NCBI GenBank assembly: GCA_047629355.1
Contig: JBLHWU010000024.1
Span: forward strand, 1 to 38,387
From: CAYUNA01 sp047629355
Lineage (GTDB): Bacteria; Bacteroidota; Bacteroidia; Chitinophagales; Saprospiraceae
Direction: 5' to 3'
Length of the DNA: 38,387 nucleotides
A model generated the notes under the pieces. The model was not told where the DNA came from. It saw nothing but the letters and a program-made list of their open reading frames with translations, and searched no databases. Of this stretch, positions 32,296-38,387 are shown in pieces (the stretch's first letter is position 1; each line of letters starts with the position of its first letter). The position numbers and the translations under genes were made by a program.

Positions 32296-34596
32296 ATGAA
32301 GAGTATTTTACTATTTATTTTTTGCTTTTTATTTATTAATACTTCTTTCGGTCAAACAACTATATATTCCGATGACTTCAATGATGGTGATTTGGCAGGT
32401 TGGTCTAATATTACTGACTGGACTAACCTTGGAACTGAAATGAAACACGGACTTAGCGGTGTTGAAAGCGAAAGTTATATTTACACCAGTATTTCATCTC
32501 AAGATTTAACATCAGAGAATTATACATGGGAATTTTGTTTGAGTAATGGTACCTGGGATCCATCGAGTAGTAATAAGTTCTGGACATATTTGATTGCAGA
32601 TGCCAACAATTTGAGTAGTACTGGTACTCCTAATGGCTATGCTGTAGGTGTAAATTTCACATCAAATTCAGATTTGCTTACTTTATATGAAGTCTCAAAT
32701 GGTTCTCCAACTGCTATTATTACTTCTGGCTTTAATTGGGGAATCTCTGATGACGTATGCATTAAAGTTACAAGAAGTGAATCAGGAGATTGGGAATTAT
32801 TGTATAATCCTAACGGAACTGGAGAGGTTAGTGGAGGAACTGTTAACAACACAACAGTTACCTCTGGGGATAATTTTGGCTTAGATTTTACATTTTCATC
32901 TTCCCGAGCGGGATTATTAAAAATGGATGACGTTAATATTACCAAAACTGTCCCAACTCCTAATATAATAGTATCTACTATTTCAGGTAATACAAATGAA
33001 AGTGGAACGCAAGCAACTTTCGATGTCACTCTTAATATACAACCAACAACACCTGTTAGCATTAATATAGCGAGTAGTGATACTGGTGAAAATACAGTTA
33101 ATACTCCCACAATTTTGACCTTTACTAATCTTAATTTTAACGTACCACAAACAGTAACTGTTACAGGTGTAGATGATGTTTTAGTTGATGGTAATCAAAC
33201 CACAGCTATATCTTTAATCGTAGATGATGCTGCTTCTGATGACGCTTATGATGGTTTGTCTACGAATGTTAATGTTATTAATGAAGATAATGAATGTGTT
33301 ATTACTAATGTTTCGGGACTGGCTTCTTGCAATGGAGATAACGCAGAATTTGCTGTTACATGGACAGAGGTTAACACAAGTGGAACAATAGAAGTCGATA
33401 TAAATGGCATAGGTTATCAGACAATTACAAACGGTGGAACTTATACAATTATAGGACCGACTACTGCTACAGGAGGAGTCACATTAACAGTAAGAGATGC
33501 TAACGACAATTCTTGCTTAGCTACAATTACAGTAGATATTCCACTGTGCCCTCAACCAGTACCTAATCTTTTCATTTCAGAGGTTTCCGATGCACTGTCC
33601 TTTAATAATGAATTTTTAGAAATTTATAATAATTCGGGCTTTAGCGTAAACCTAACAGATTATAAGATTGAGCGCCTTTCTTCAGCAGGAGCTAGTGAAT
33701 ATATTTTTGATTTTGGTGTAGATGAAACTGGTTCTGGTACTGGTTCTGACTTAGTAATTCCTGCAAATGGATTTCTTGTAATCGCTCGTGGAGTTTCTTC
33801 AAGAACTGATTTTGAAGCAGAGTTTCCTTCTTTTGCTGCTGCTTCGGCATTCAATAGAGGCAACACAAACCTTTTCTTTGGAGGCGGTAGACAATGGCGA
33901 TTAAGATTGGATGATGGTACAGCTAATACTGCCAATGGAACAATACTTGATGATACAAACACAGGAGTTGCGAGTGGTGATAGAGATTACCAAAATTCAC
34001 CAGGTAACTGGACAAACAGTAGTGACGCTACAGCTACTCCTGGTGAGTTTGATGTCGGCCAAATATTACCAGTAGAGCTTCAAAATTTTTCCGCAGAAGT
34101 ACGCAATAAAACAACAGTTTTAATTTGGTCAACAGCAAGTGAACTCAACAACGATTTCATGGCAATCCAAGCCAGCACAGACGGTAAAAATTTCCAAGAA
34201 ATCGGTCGCGTAAAAGGAGCAGGCACAACCAATGAAATGCAGCAATACCAATTAGTCCATGAAAATCCAAGCCAAGGCTTAAACTACTACCGCTTGCTAC
34301 AAGTGGACTACGATGGTACAGCTACTTATTCAAAAGTAGTCACTGCCAATTTTACGCAAAACAACGGCGAGATTTCTATCTATCCAAACCCAACAACGGA
34401 TGATTTGACTATCAAATATCCAGTGAATTGGGAAGGAGAAACGGTTATTTCTGTGCTAAATGGTTTAGGTCAAGTTGTTAAGGTTATCACTAATCCAATT
34501 CAGACTTTCTCTGTCAGTGATTTACCTGTTGGCCTATATAATTTACGAATAACCAATGGTCGTCAAAGTGTTTCTAAGCCTTTTATAAAAAATTAA
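32296..34596 (+). CDS. Secreted lamin-tail-domain protein with T9SS sorting domain
   Basis: A 766-aa secreted protein. Signal peptide MKSILLFIFCFLFINTSFG is followed by QTTIYSDDF. A LamG-like beta domain is at about 25-215. A Calx-beta-like segment is at about 220-333 (ATFDVTLNIQPTTPVSINI, TVTGVDDVLVDGNQ). A repeat-like Ig domain with two Cys is at about 335-420, and a lamin-tail domain at about 423-588 (LFISEVSDALSFNNEFLEIYN split by the NNSG turn). A fibronectin-like linker (LPVELQNFSAEV onward, about 591-685) precedes the T9SS type A domain with YPNP near 695. Lamin-tail domains often accompany secreted nucleases, but no nuclease domain is present. An adhesive or structural role is an inference. 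Confidence 0.9.
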   Translation: MKSILLFIFCFLFINTSFGQTTIYSDDFNDGDLAGWSNITDWTNLGTEMKHGLSGVESESYIYTSISSQDLTSENYTWEFCLSNGTWDPSSSNKFWTYLIADANNLSSTGTPNGYAVGVNFTSNSDLLTLYEVSNGSPTAIITSGFNWGISDDVCIKVTRSESGDWELLYNPNGTGEVSGGTVNNTTVTSGDNFGLDFTFSSSRAGLLKMDDVNITKTVPTPNIIVSTISGNTNESGTQATFDVTLNIQPTTPVSINIASSDTGENTVNTPTILTFTNLNFNVPQTVTVTGVDDVLVDGNQTTAISLIVDDAASDDAYDGLSTNVNVINEDNECVITNVSGLASCNGDNAEFAVTWTEVNTSGTIEVDINGIGYQTITNGGTYTIIGPTTATGGVTLTVRDANDNSCLATITVDIPLCPQPVPNLFISEVSDALSFNNEFLEIYNNSGFSVNLTDYKIERLSSAGASEYIFDFGVDETGSGTGSDLVIPANGFLVIARGVSSRTDFEAEFPSFAAASAFNRGNTNLFFGGGRQWRLRLDDGTANTANGTILDDTNTGVASGDRDYQNSPGNWTNSSDATATPGEFDVGQILPVELQNFSAEVRNKTTVLIWSTASELNNDFMAIQASTDGKNFQEIGRVKGAGTTNEMQQYQLVHENPSQGLNYYRLLQVDYDGTATYSKVVTANFTQNNGEISIYPNPTTDDLTIKYPVNWEGETVISVLNGLGQVVKVITNPIQTFSVSDLPVGLYNLRITNGRQSVSKPFIKN

Positions 34597-34613
34597 GCTT
34601 AGATTTTGATAAT

Positions 34614-34651
34614 AAAAAAGCCGAATTGCAGGGTTGCAATTCGGCTTTTTT
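34614..34651. terminator. Bidirectional terminator, perfect 17-bp stem
   Basis: AAAAAAGCCGAATTGCA (34614-34630) and its exact complement (34635-34651) flank the loop GGGT. The A- and T-runs make it work on both strands, so it serves both the T9SS protein gene and the convergent DUF3299-like operon. Confidence 0.93.
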
Positions 34652-34669
34652 ATTTAAAATAATCCTTTA

Positions 34670-35146
34670 TCAATCTTCCTCCACCAACTCCGCCTCCGTC
34701 AACGCATACAACAGCCGATTGATATCGTCCTCATTCGTCTCCAACTTCCCACGAATCGTAATCGCTTCCGCCGTATATTCAATTGGTTCATTTGCCACCA
34801 CTTCCATCACCGTCTCTGGTCCCGCCCCACCACAAAAGAAGCACATGTTATAAGGGTAGGCTGAAAAAATAAATTCATTGTGACTTTTATAGCCTTCCAC
34901 AGGAATAATATAGCCTCGAATGGTCACTATTTCTCCTGCCAATGCCTTCACTGCTGGACTAAAAACGGGAACATCGACTTTAAAACCCAGCATTTCATCA
35001 TACTGTTTTTTGAAAGTAATTTTACCCAAAGTCTTCCAAGTATTCGTCTTTTTTACGGGTTCTTCGCCGGGTACTTGTGCTTGTACGTTAGTCGCAAAGA
35101 CTAATAAACAAAGCATTGTAAGTGTAGAAAGGAAAGTCTTTTTCAT
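34670..35146 (-). CDS. DUF3299-like secreted protein (paralog 1)
   Basis: A 158-aa exported protein. Start placed at ATG 35146, giving the signal peptide MKKTFLSTLTMLCLLVFATN up to AQA; the 15 codons upstream are not part of it. The mature part has WKTLGKITFKKQYD, VTIRGYIIPVEG, and the family-like block PYNMCFFCGGAGPETVMEV with Cys102 and Cys105 as a CxxC pair. GYIIP followed by a Cys-containing block and PxxxxxV matches the general pattern of DUF3299 proteins, which I recall as neighbours of zinc-responsive ABC systems. A metal or disulfide role for CFFC is an inference. It is the last gene of the operon, before the bidirectional terminator. Confidence 0.8.
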   Translation of the reverse strand: MKKTFLSTLTMLCLLVFATNVQAQVPGEEPVKKTNTWKTLGKITFKKQYDEMLGFKVDVPVFSPAVKALAGEIVTIRGYIIPVEGYKSHNEFIFSAYPYNMCFFCGGAGPETVMEVVANEPIEYTAEAITIRGKLETNEDDINRLLYALTEAELVEED

Positions 35147-35191
35147 TAATTTATTTTTTTGAAAATGAGTGGGCACAAAAGGCTGCGTCAT

Positions 35192-35217
35192 GCTTAATTA
35201 TTAATTAATAATTAAGC
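35192..35217. repeat. 26-bp perfect palindrome
   Basis: GCTTAATTATTAA followed at once by its exact complement, lying between the two DUF3299-like genes. It is AT-rich apart from the GC ends, with no loop. It could be a protein-binding site, an mRNA processing signal or a small repeat. Confidence 0.6.
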
Positions 35218-35220
35218 CTA

Positions 35221-35682
35221 TTAGTCTTCAATTTTTTCCGCAAATTCTAAATGAAACATCACATCATCTGTTCGATTGCTTAAAAACTTAAATTTACCTT
35301 TCAAAGTAATCGCTTCTTCCGTGAATTCCACTTTTTTATCATCTTTCATAAAAACTTCCATCACCGTTTCTGGTCCAGCATTTCCACAAAAAAAGCAAGT
35401 CGCAAACGGATACATCGAAAACATCAAATGACTCTGCGCTTTCTTACCCGACAAAGGAATAATGTAGCCAATCACCTCGATTTCTTCGCCGTCTAATGCT
35501 TCAATTAAAGGTCGAAATTTGCTACCTCCTCCCCTATTCGCATTGATGCCGTCGTGTTCCGAAAATTGCCGCTCGTACTTCATCATGCCAAGCGTTGACC
35601 AGACATTTTTTTTCTGCGCTTGTGCTTCATTTCGAAATAAAAACAAGAAGCAAATTAGTACGATTGGAAAGGTATTTTTCAT
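35221..35682 (-). CDS. DUF3299-like secreted protein (paralog 2)
   Basis: A 153-aa paralog of the gene behind it. Start placed at ATG 35682, giving signal peptide MKNTFPIVLICFLFLFRNEA up to QAQ. It shares WSTLGMMKYERQF, IEVIGYIIPLSG, and PFATCFFCGNAGPETVMEV with Cys96 and Cys99, then FTEEAITLKGKF. The overall resemblance to paralog 1 is moderate, so the duplication is not recent. A Gly/Arg-containing loop near residues 47-55 is specific to this copy. It follows the permease gene by 112 bp and is probably cotranscribed with it. Confidence 0.8.
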   Translation of the reverse strand: MKNTFPIVLICFLFLFRNEAQAQKKNVWSTLGMMKYERQFSEHDGINANRGGGSKFRPLIEALDGEEIEVIGYIIPLSGKKAQSHLMFSMYPFATCFFCGNAGPETVMEVFMKDDKKVEFTEEAITLKGKFKFLSNRTDDVMFHLEFAEKIED

Positions 35683-35794
35683 GAATTTTTTATTAATTGC
35701 TACGGTGCTTAATGTGCCCCATTGATTCAAACGTTTAAAACCCCCAAAAGTCAGCTAACACAACGTTAATGTCCTTTTTTTAATTCCCCTGTCA

Positions 35795-37195
35795 TTAACC
35801 ATTAGAAAGAGTCTCTGAAATATCCGTATTCCGCGCCTGTATCGCAGGTATCACCGCCGCCACAAATCCAATCGCCAACGCGCCCAAGAGCAAATAACCT
35901 TCTTCTTTTAAAAACGACCAAGCTTGAAACGAATATTTGTATTCATCCGACATATAATCACCCAAAAAGTACATACTCAAATGACTTAATAGAATGCCCA
36001 AAATATACCCCAAAGCCGCCAACAACAAGCCTTCTAAAATAATCAATACGAACAATTTACCCGGCGTCGCACCCATCACTCGCATCAATGCCAACTCATA
36101 TTTTCGGTCTCTCAAACTCGAAAACAAGGAAATAAAAATACTCAATCCCGACACAAAAACAATAATTCGCGCCAACCATTCCAAAGCATCCATTCCTACG
36201 CCCATCATGCTATACAACCGGTTAATTTCAATAGCGGGCATCGCCGCCTGCATATCCGTATTGTCGTTGATATTCCGCGCCAAATTGAGCGTTCGGAAAC
36301 TGCGACCCTTATATTTTATAAGCAGTGCCGTGATTTCTTTGTCTTCCATTTCCCACAACGGCGGAGCTTCCACCGAAGCATCTGCATCGTTGTCGTGGTC
36401 GTGATTGCTGTGGTCATGTCCTACGTGGTCATCGTGGTCTTCAGCAGCATGGTCAGGTTTGCCATCGCCGTCGTGGTCGTGACTATCCTGATCGTGTGCC
36501 GCGTGGTCATGCCCAGCGTGATCGTGATTGTCTTCGGTATTATCCGTTTCCATCGCTTCGTGTGCGCCATGGTCATGAACATCCCAGACGGAAGCTGTAC
36601 TCGTCAAAATTAATTGGTCCAAGACGGAACCTGATGGTTTTAAAACACCAACTACCCGCAAACTCTGCACATCATCATGCACCAAATTAGGGTCTTCAAT
36701 CAAACCATGGGAACTTTTAAAATTATCGCCTAATTTCAATTTCAAATTAGCCGCCACCGCTGCCCCAACCGTCACTTCCATCGAGTGCTCCCACATTTTT
36801 CCTTGCGCAATTTCCCCTTCATACAGATCCACAATATCCTTCGTCGTCCCTACTATCCGATATCCTTTATGGCTATCTCCTACCGAAATCGGAATCGCCG
36901 TTTCAATCAGCGGATGCCCTGGTTTCATAAACGCTTTCGCTTCTTTTATCGAAATATTCCCCGTCGGATTGTCGATGTGGTACATATTGCATAGAATCAA
37001 TTGCAAGGGGCTACCTTTCGCACCAATGACAAGGTCAATTCCTGCCAAATTTTTATCAAATTTCTCTTGAACTTGTTTATTTAACGTTAGTAAAATAGAA
37101 ATGAGACCGACCCCTAAAGCGAATAGTATCAAGCTTAAAGCGGTGGAAAGGCGATTGCTTATTATATTTTTCCAACTAAGTTGTAGTAAATTCAT
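35795..37195 (-). CDS. ABC transporter permease with histidine-rich periplasmic loop
   Basis: A 466-aa MacB/LolC-type permease with one FtsX unit: TM1 at about 15-38, a large periplasmic domain, and TM2-4 at about 342-360, 381-410 and 434-455, with RDRKYELALMRVMGATPGK as the coupling region. Residues 207-267 contain 17 histidines in HDH and GHDHxxHD patterns with many aspartates, and include D-H-D-G-D-G-K-P-D (240-248), which fits a DxDGDGxxD calcium-loop signature. The loop sits in the periplasmic domain just before its last strands. Family knowledge suggests extraction or movement of envelope substrates; a metal (zinc) link is inferred from the loop and the DUF3299-like neighbours. Confidence 0.93.
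   Translation of the reverse strand: MNLLQLSWKNIISNRLSTALSLILFALGVGLISILLTLNKQVQEKFDKNLAGIDLVIGAKGSPLQLILCNMYHIDNPTGNISIKEAKAFMKPGHPLIETAIPISVGDSHKGYRIVGTTKDIVDLYEGEIAQGKMWEHSMEVTVGAAVAANLKLKLGDNFKSSHGLIEDPNLVHDDVQSLRVVGVLKPSGSVLDQLILTSTASVWDVHDHGAHEAMETDNTEDNHDHAGHDHAAHDQDSHDHDGDGKPDHAAEDHDDHVGHDHSNHDHDNDADASVEAPPLWEMEDKEITALLIKYKGRSFRTLNLARNINDNTDMQAAMPAIEINRLYSMMGVGMDALEWLARIIVFVSGLSIFISLFSSLRDRKYELALMRVMGATPGKLFVLIILEGLLLAALGYILGILLSHLSMYFLGDYMSDEYKYSFQAWSFLKEEGYLLLGALAIGFVAAVIPAIQARNTDISETLSNG
36392..36577 (-). other. Histidine/aspartate-rich segment of the permease
   Basis: Encodes residues 207-268. The 17 His are at 207, 209, 212, 224, 226, 229, 231, 234, 239, 241, 249, 254, 257, 260, 262, 265 and 267. 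Low-complexity, in frame, and flanked by normal family sequence, so it is an insertion in a loop rather than a separate domain. Confidence 0.9.
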
Positions 37196-37285
37196 TGTGA
37201 AATTTTTGCTCTTTAATCGTACGCCTTCAGGGCTAAAACCAAAGACTAATTTTCAGATTCCTCCACTTCGGTCGGAATGAAAAAG

Positions 37286-37912
37286 TTACAATTGAATGCT
37301 ATTTTTAAACCGATTTTTCAAACGCCCGTCATGCGTCACCACCAATAAAGTAGCATTCACTTCTCTCGCTGATTCCTCCAATAATTGAATGACCTCTTCC
37401 GTGTTTTTATCATCCAAGGCAGAGGTCGGTTCATCCGCCAAAATCACTTTTGGCTGATTAATTAAGGCTCGTGCAATGGCAACGCGCTGTTGTTCACCCT
37501 GACTCAACGAAGAAGTTTTAGCATTCAATTTATGATCAATATTCAAGCGGTCAAGTAAGGTTTGAATGCGCTTTTTATCGACTTTTTTACCTGCCAATTG
37601 CTGCGCTAATCCCAAGTTTTCACCAACCGTCAAAGCACGAACAAAATGTGAGGTTTGAAAGATAATGCCAATGTTTTGACCTCGAAATTGGTCCCGTTTG
37701 GCACCACTTAGTTTATTCAATGCGGTTTCCCCAATCGTCACTTGCCCATCCTTTGGTGTCAACAATCCACCCAAAAGGTGCAAAAGCGTCGTTTTTCCAC
37801 AACCTGAATTGCCAAGTAGCAGCCAATGTTCCCCCGTCTGACAATTGATGTCGGGAAAATTCAATCGTGTTTGGCTATCGTAAGCGTAGCCTAAATTTTC
37901 AGTTCGTAACAT
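37286..37912 (-). CDS. ABC transporter ATP-binding protein (LolD/MacB type)
   Basis: A 208-aa ATPase that would power the permease behind it. Start placed at ATG 37912 (MLRTENLGYAY); the 19 codons upstream fall in repeat sequence. Walker A GNSGCGKTT is at residues 34-42, Q-loop IIFQTSHFV near 83-91, signature LSQGEQQ at 136-142, Walker B VILADE at 156-161, D-loop SALDD, and His194 as the switch. The C-terminus is short (ends ...RFKNSIQL). It is the first gene of a four-gene operon, 90 bp ahead of the permease gene. Confidence 0.95.
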   Translation of the reverse strand: MLRTENLGYAYDSQTRLNFPDINCQTGEHWLLLGNSGCGKTTLLHLLGGLLTPKDGQVTIGETALNKLSGAKRDQFRGQNIGIIFQTSHFVRALTVGENLGLAQQLAGKKVDKKRIQTLLDRLNIDHKLNAKTSSLSQGEQQRVAIARALINQPKVILADEPTSALDDKNTEEVIQLLEESAREVNATLLVVTHDGRLKNRFKNSIQL

Positions 37913-37916
37913 TCGG

Positions 37917-37948
37917 CAAATATAGGGAAAGCAATTAACAATGAACAA
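37917..37948 (-). promoter_or_regulatory. Promoter of the His-rich ABC operon, possibly leaderless
   Basis: On the minus strand TTG (37946-37948), a 21-base gap and TATATTTG (37917-37924) fit the Bacteroidota consensus. Only four bases (CCGA) separate it from the chosen ATG, so the transcript would begin at or next to the start codon. Confidence 0.55.
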
Positions 37949-38025
37949 TGTGCAATGAACAATTAACAACGTGTCCCGCTTAGCAATTGCATATTGTTAA
38001 TTGCACATTATTAATTGTTAATTGC
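37931..38025. repeat. 95-bp imperfect palindrome between divergent genes
   Basis: GCAATTAACAATGAACAATG and onward (37931-37963) is mirrored by 37993-38025 with 30 of 33 bases matching. The arms are rich in the words CAATTAACAAT and AATGTGCAAT. Its left edge overlaps the -33 region of the ABC operon promoter. Confidence 0.65.
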
Positions 38026-38060
38026 TTTCTGGCAAGGTTTTCTTATTTATAAAAAATGAG

Positions 38061-38068
38061 TAATTTTG
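38061..38068 (+). promoter_or_regulatory. Candidate -7 element (TAATTTTG) of the partial lipoprotein gene
   Basis: Exact TAnnTTTG match, 65 bp ahead of the ATG at 38134. A weak T-rich -33 region is present near 38038. Confidence 0.45.
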
Positions 38069-38133
38069 TAAAACCCAATCAACTCAAAAAATCAATAACT
38101 AATTCAACTAATTAACTAGACCAACAATTTCCT

Positions 38134-38387
38134 ATGAATAAATTATTTCTCTTCTGCCTCCTTTTTTCCGTCGCTTCTTGCGCCAATAGTCAGGAAAATA
38201 AAACCACACAATCTGCTGAATCTGAGATGACGACACTTCCAAAACAGCCAGCTAAAACCGTCAAAAAAGCACCAGAATTAACTGCGGAGCAAAAGAAGAA
38301 ATTACCCCGCAATTACATCGTTGAAAATTCCCGCCAAGCCAAAGACATTGACGACGTTTATCCTTATGATATTGATTTCAAATTAGC
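38134..38387 (+). CDS. Partial lipoprotein gene, cut by the window edge
   Basis: The first 84 codons are visible and open to the edge. MNKLFLFCLLFSVASC is a lipoprotein signal with Cys16 as lipid site, followed by a polar, low-complexity linker (Thr, Lys, Glu, Gln, Pro) and then ENSRQAKDIDDVYPYDIDFKL. The last segment resembles the lead-in of thioredoxin-like (TlpA-type) lipoproteins of Bacteroidota, but the CxxC region would lie outside the window, so this is only a guess. It is divergent from the ABC operon. Confidence 0.75.
   Translation, partial: MNKLFLFCLLFSVASCANSQENKTTQSAESEMTTLPKQPAKTVKKAPELTAEQKKKLPRNYIVENSRQAKDIDDVYPYDIDFKL

Noticed and set aside
37913..37969. 19-codon N-terminal extension of the ABC ATPase
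   Set aside because: It covers the predicted promoter and part of the imperfect palindrome; the family start fits the ATG at 37912.

Overview
The window reads as AT-rich chromosomal DNA of a Bacteroidota bacterium, probably from the Saprospirales. I infer this from three things. Three secreted proteins end in type IX secretion (T9SS) type A sorting domains. Several start regions carry the Bacteroidota promoter word TAnnTTTG. Shine-Dalgarno sequences are largely absent. No rRNA, tRNA, CRISPR array, transposase, integrase or phage gene could be supported.

Layout. 1-4500: rpsP (minus) with a long acidic tail and its terminator, then a large secreted PKD-repeat protein. 4480-9110: murA (minus, with the Cys-to-Asp active-site variant) and monomeric NADP isocitrate dehydrogenase (minus), separated by 700 bp of non-coding interspersed repeats. 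9110-14700: a small cysteine-rich lipoprotein, ruvB, an outer-membrane barrel-like protein, a small membrane protein (minus), then a 3-methyladenine-DNA glycosylase overlapping a GT4 glycosyltransferase by one base. 14850-25000: a minus-strand block with cmk, an unrecognised helical protein and three tandem MacB/FtsX-type permeases that have no ATPase partner nearby. 25275-31970: acyl-CoA dehydrogenase, an LVIVD/choice-of-anchor-type T9SS protein (minus), a GT39-like membrane protein and a gamma-glutamyltransferase lipoprotein. 32296-34596: a T9SS lamin-tail protein. 34600-38387: a minus-strand operon with an ABC ATPase, a permease carrying a 17-histidine loop and two paralogous DUF3299-like secreted proteins. 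A divergent, truncated lipoprotein gene ends the window.

How the genes work together. Most of the window is housekeeping: translation, cell wall, TCA cycle, recombination, nucleotide kinase and lipid oxidation. This is interleaved with envelope and secretion genes. The most system-like unit is 34670-37912. Its layout resembles a zinc-responsive ATPase/permease/DUF3299 operon that I recall from pseudomonads, but here the histidine-rich segment lies inside the permease.

The other strong signal is non-coding. Intergenic regions hold many perfect hairpins with three-base loops. Between the convergent genes ending at 26420 and 26640, two A-B-A hairpin modules face each other as mirror images. Their stems differ in sequence but stay paired, and the loops and linkers are conserved. 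This suggests a selected structured element or repeat family.
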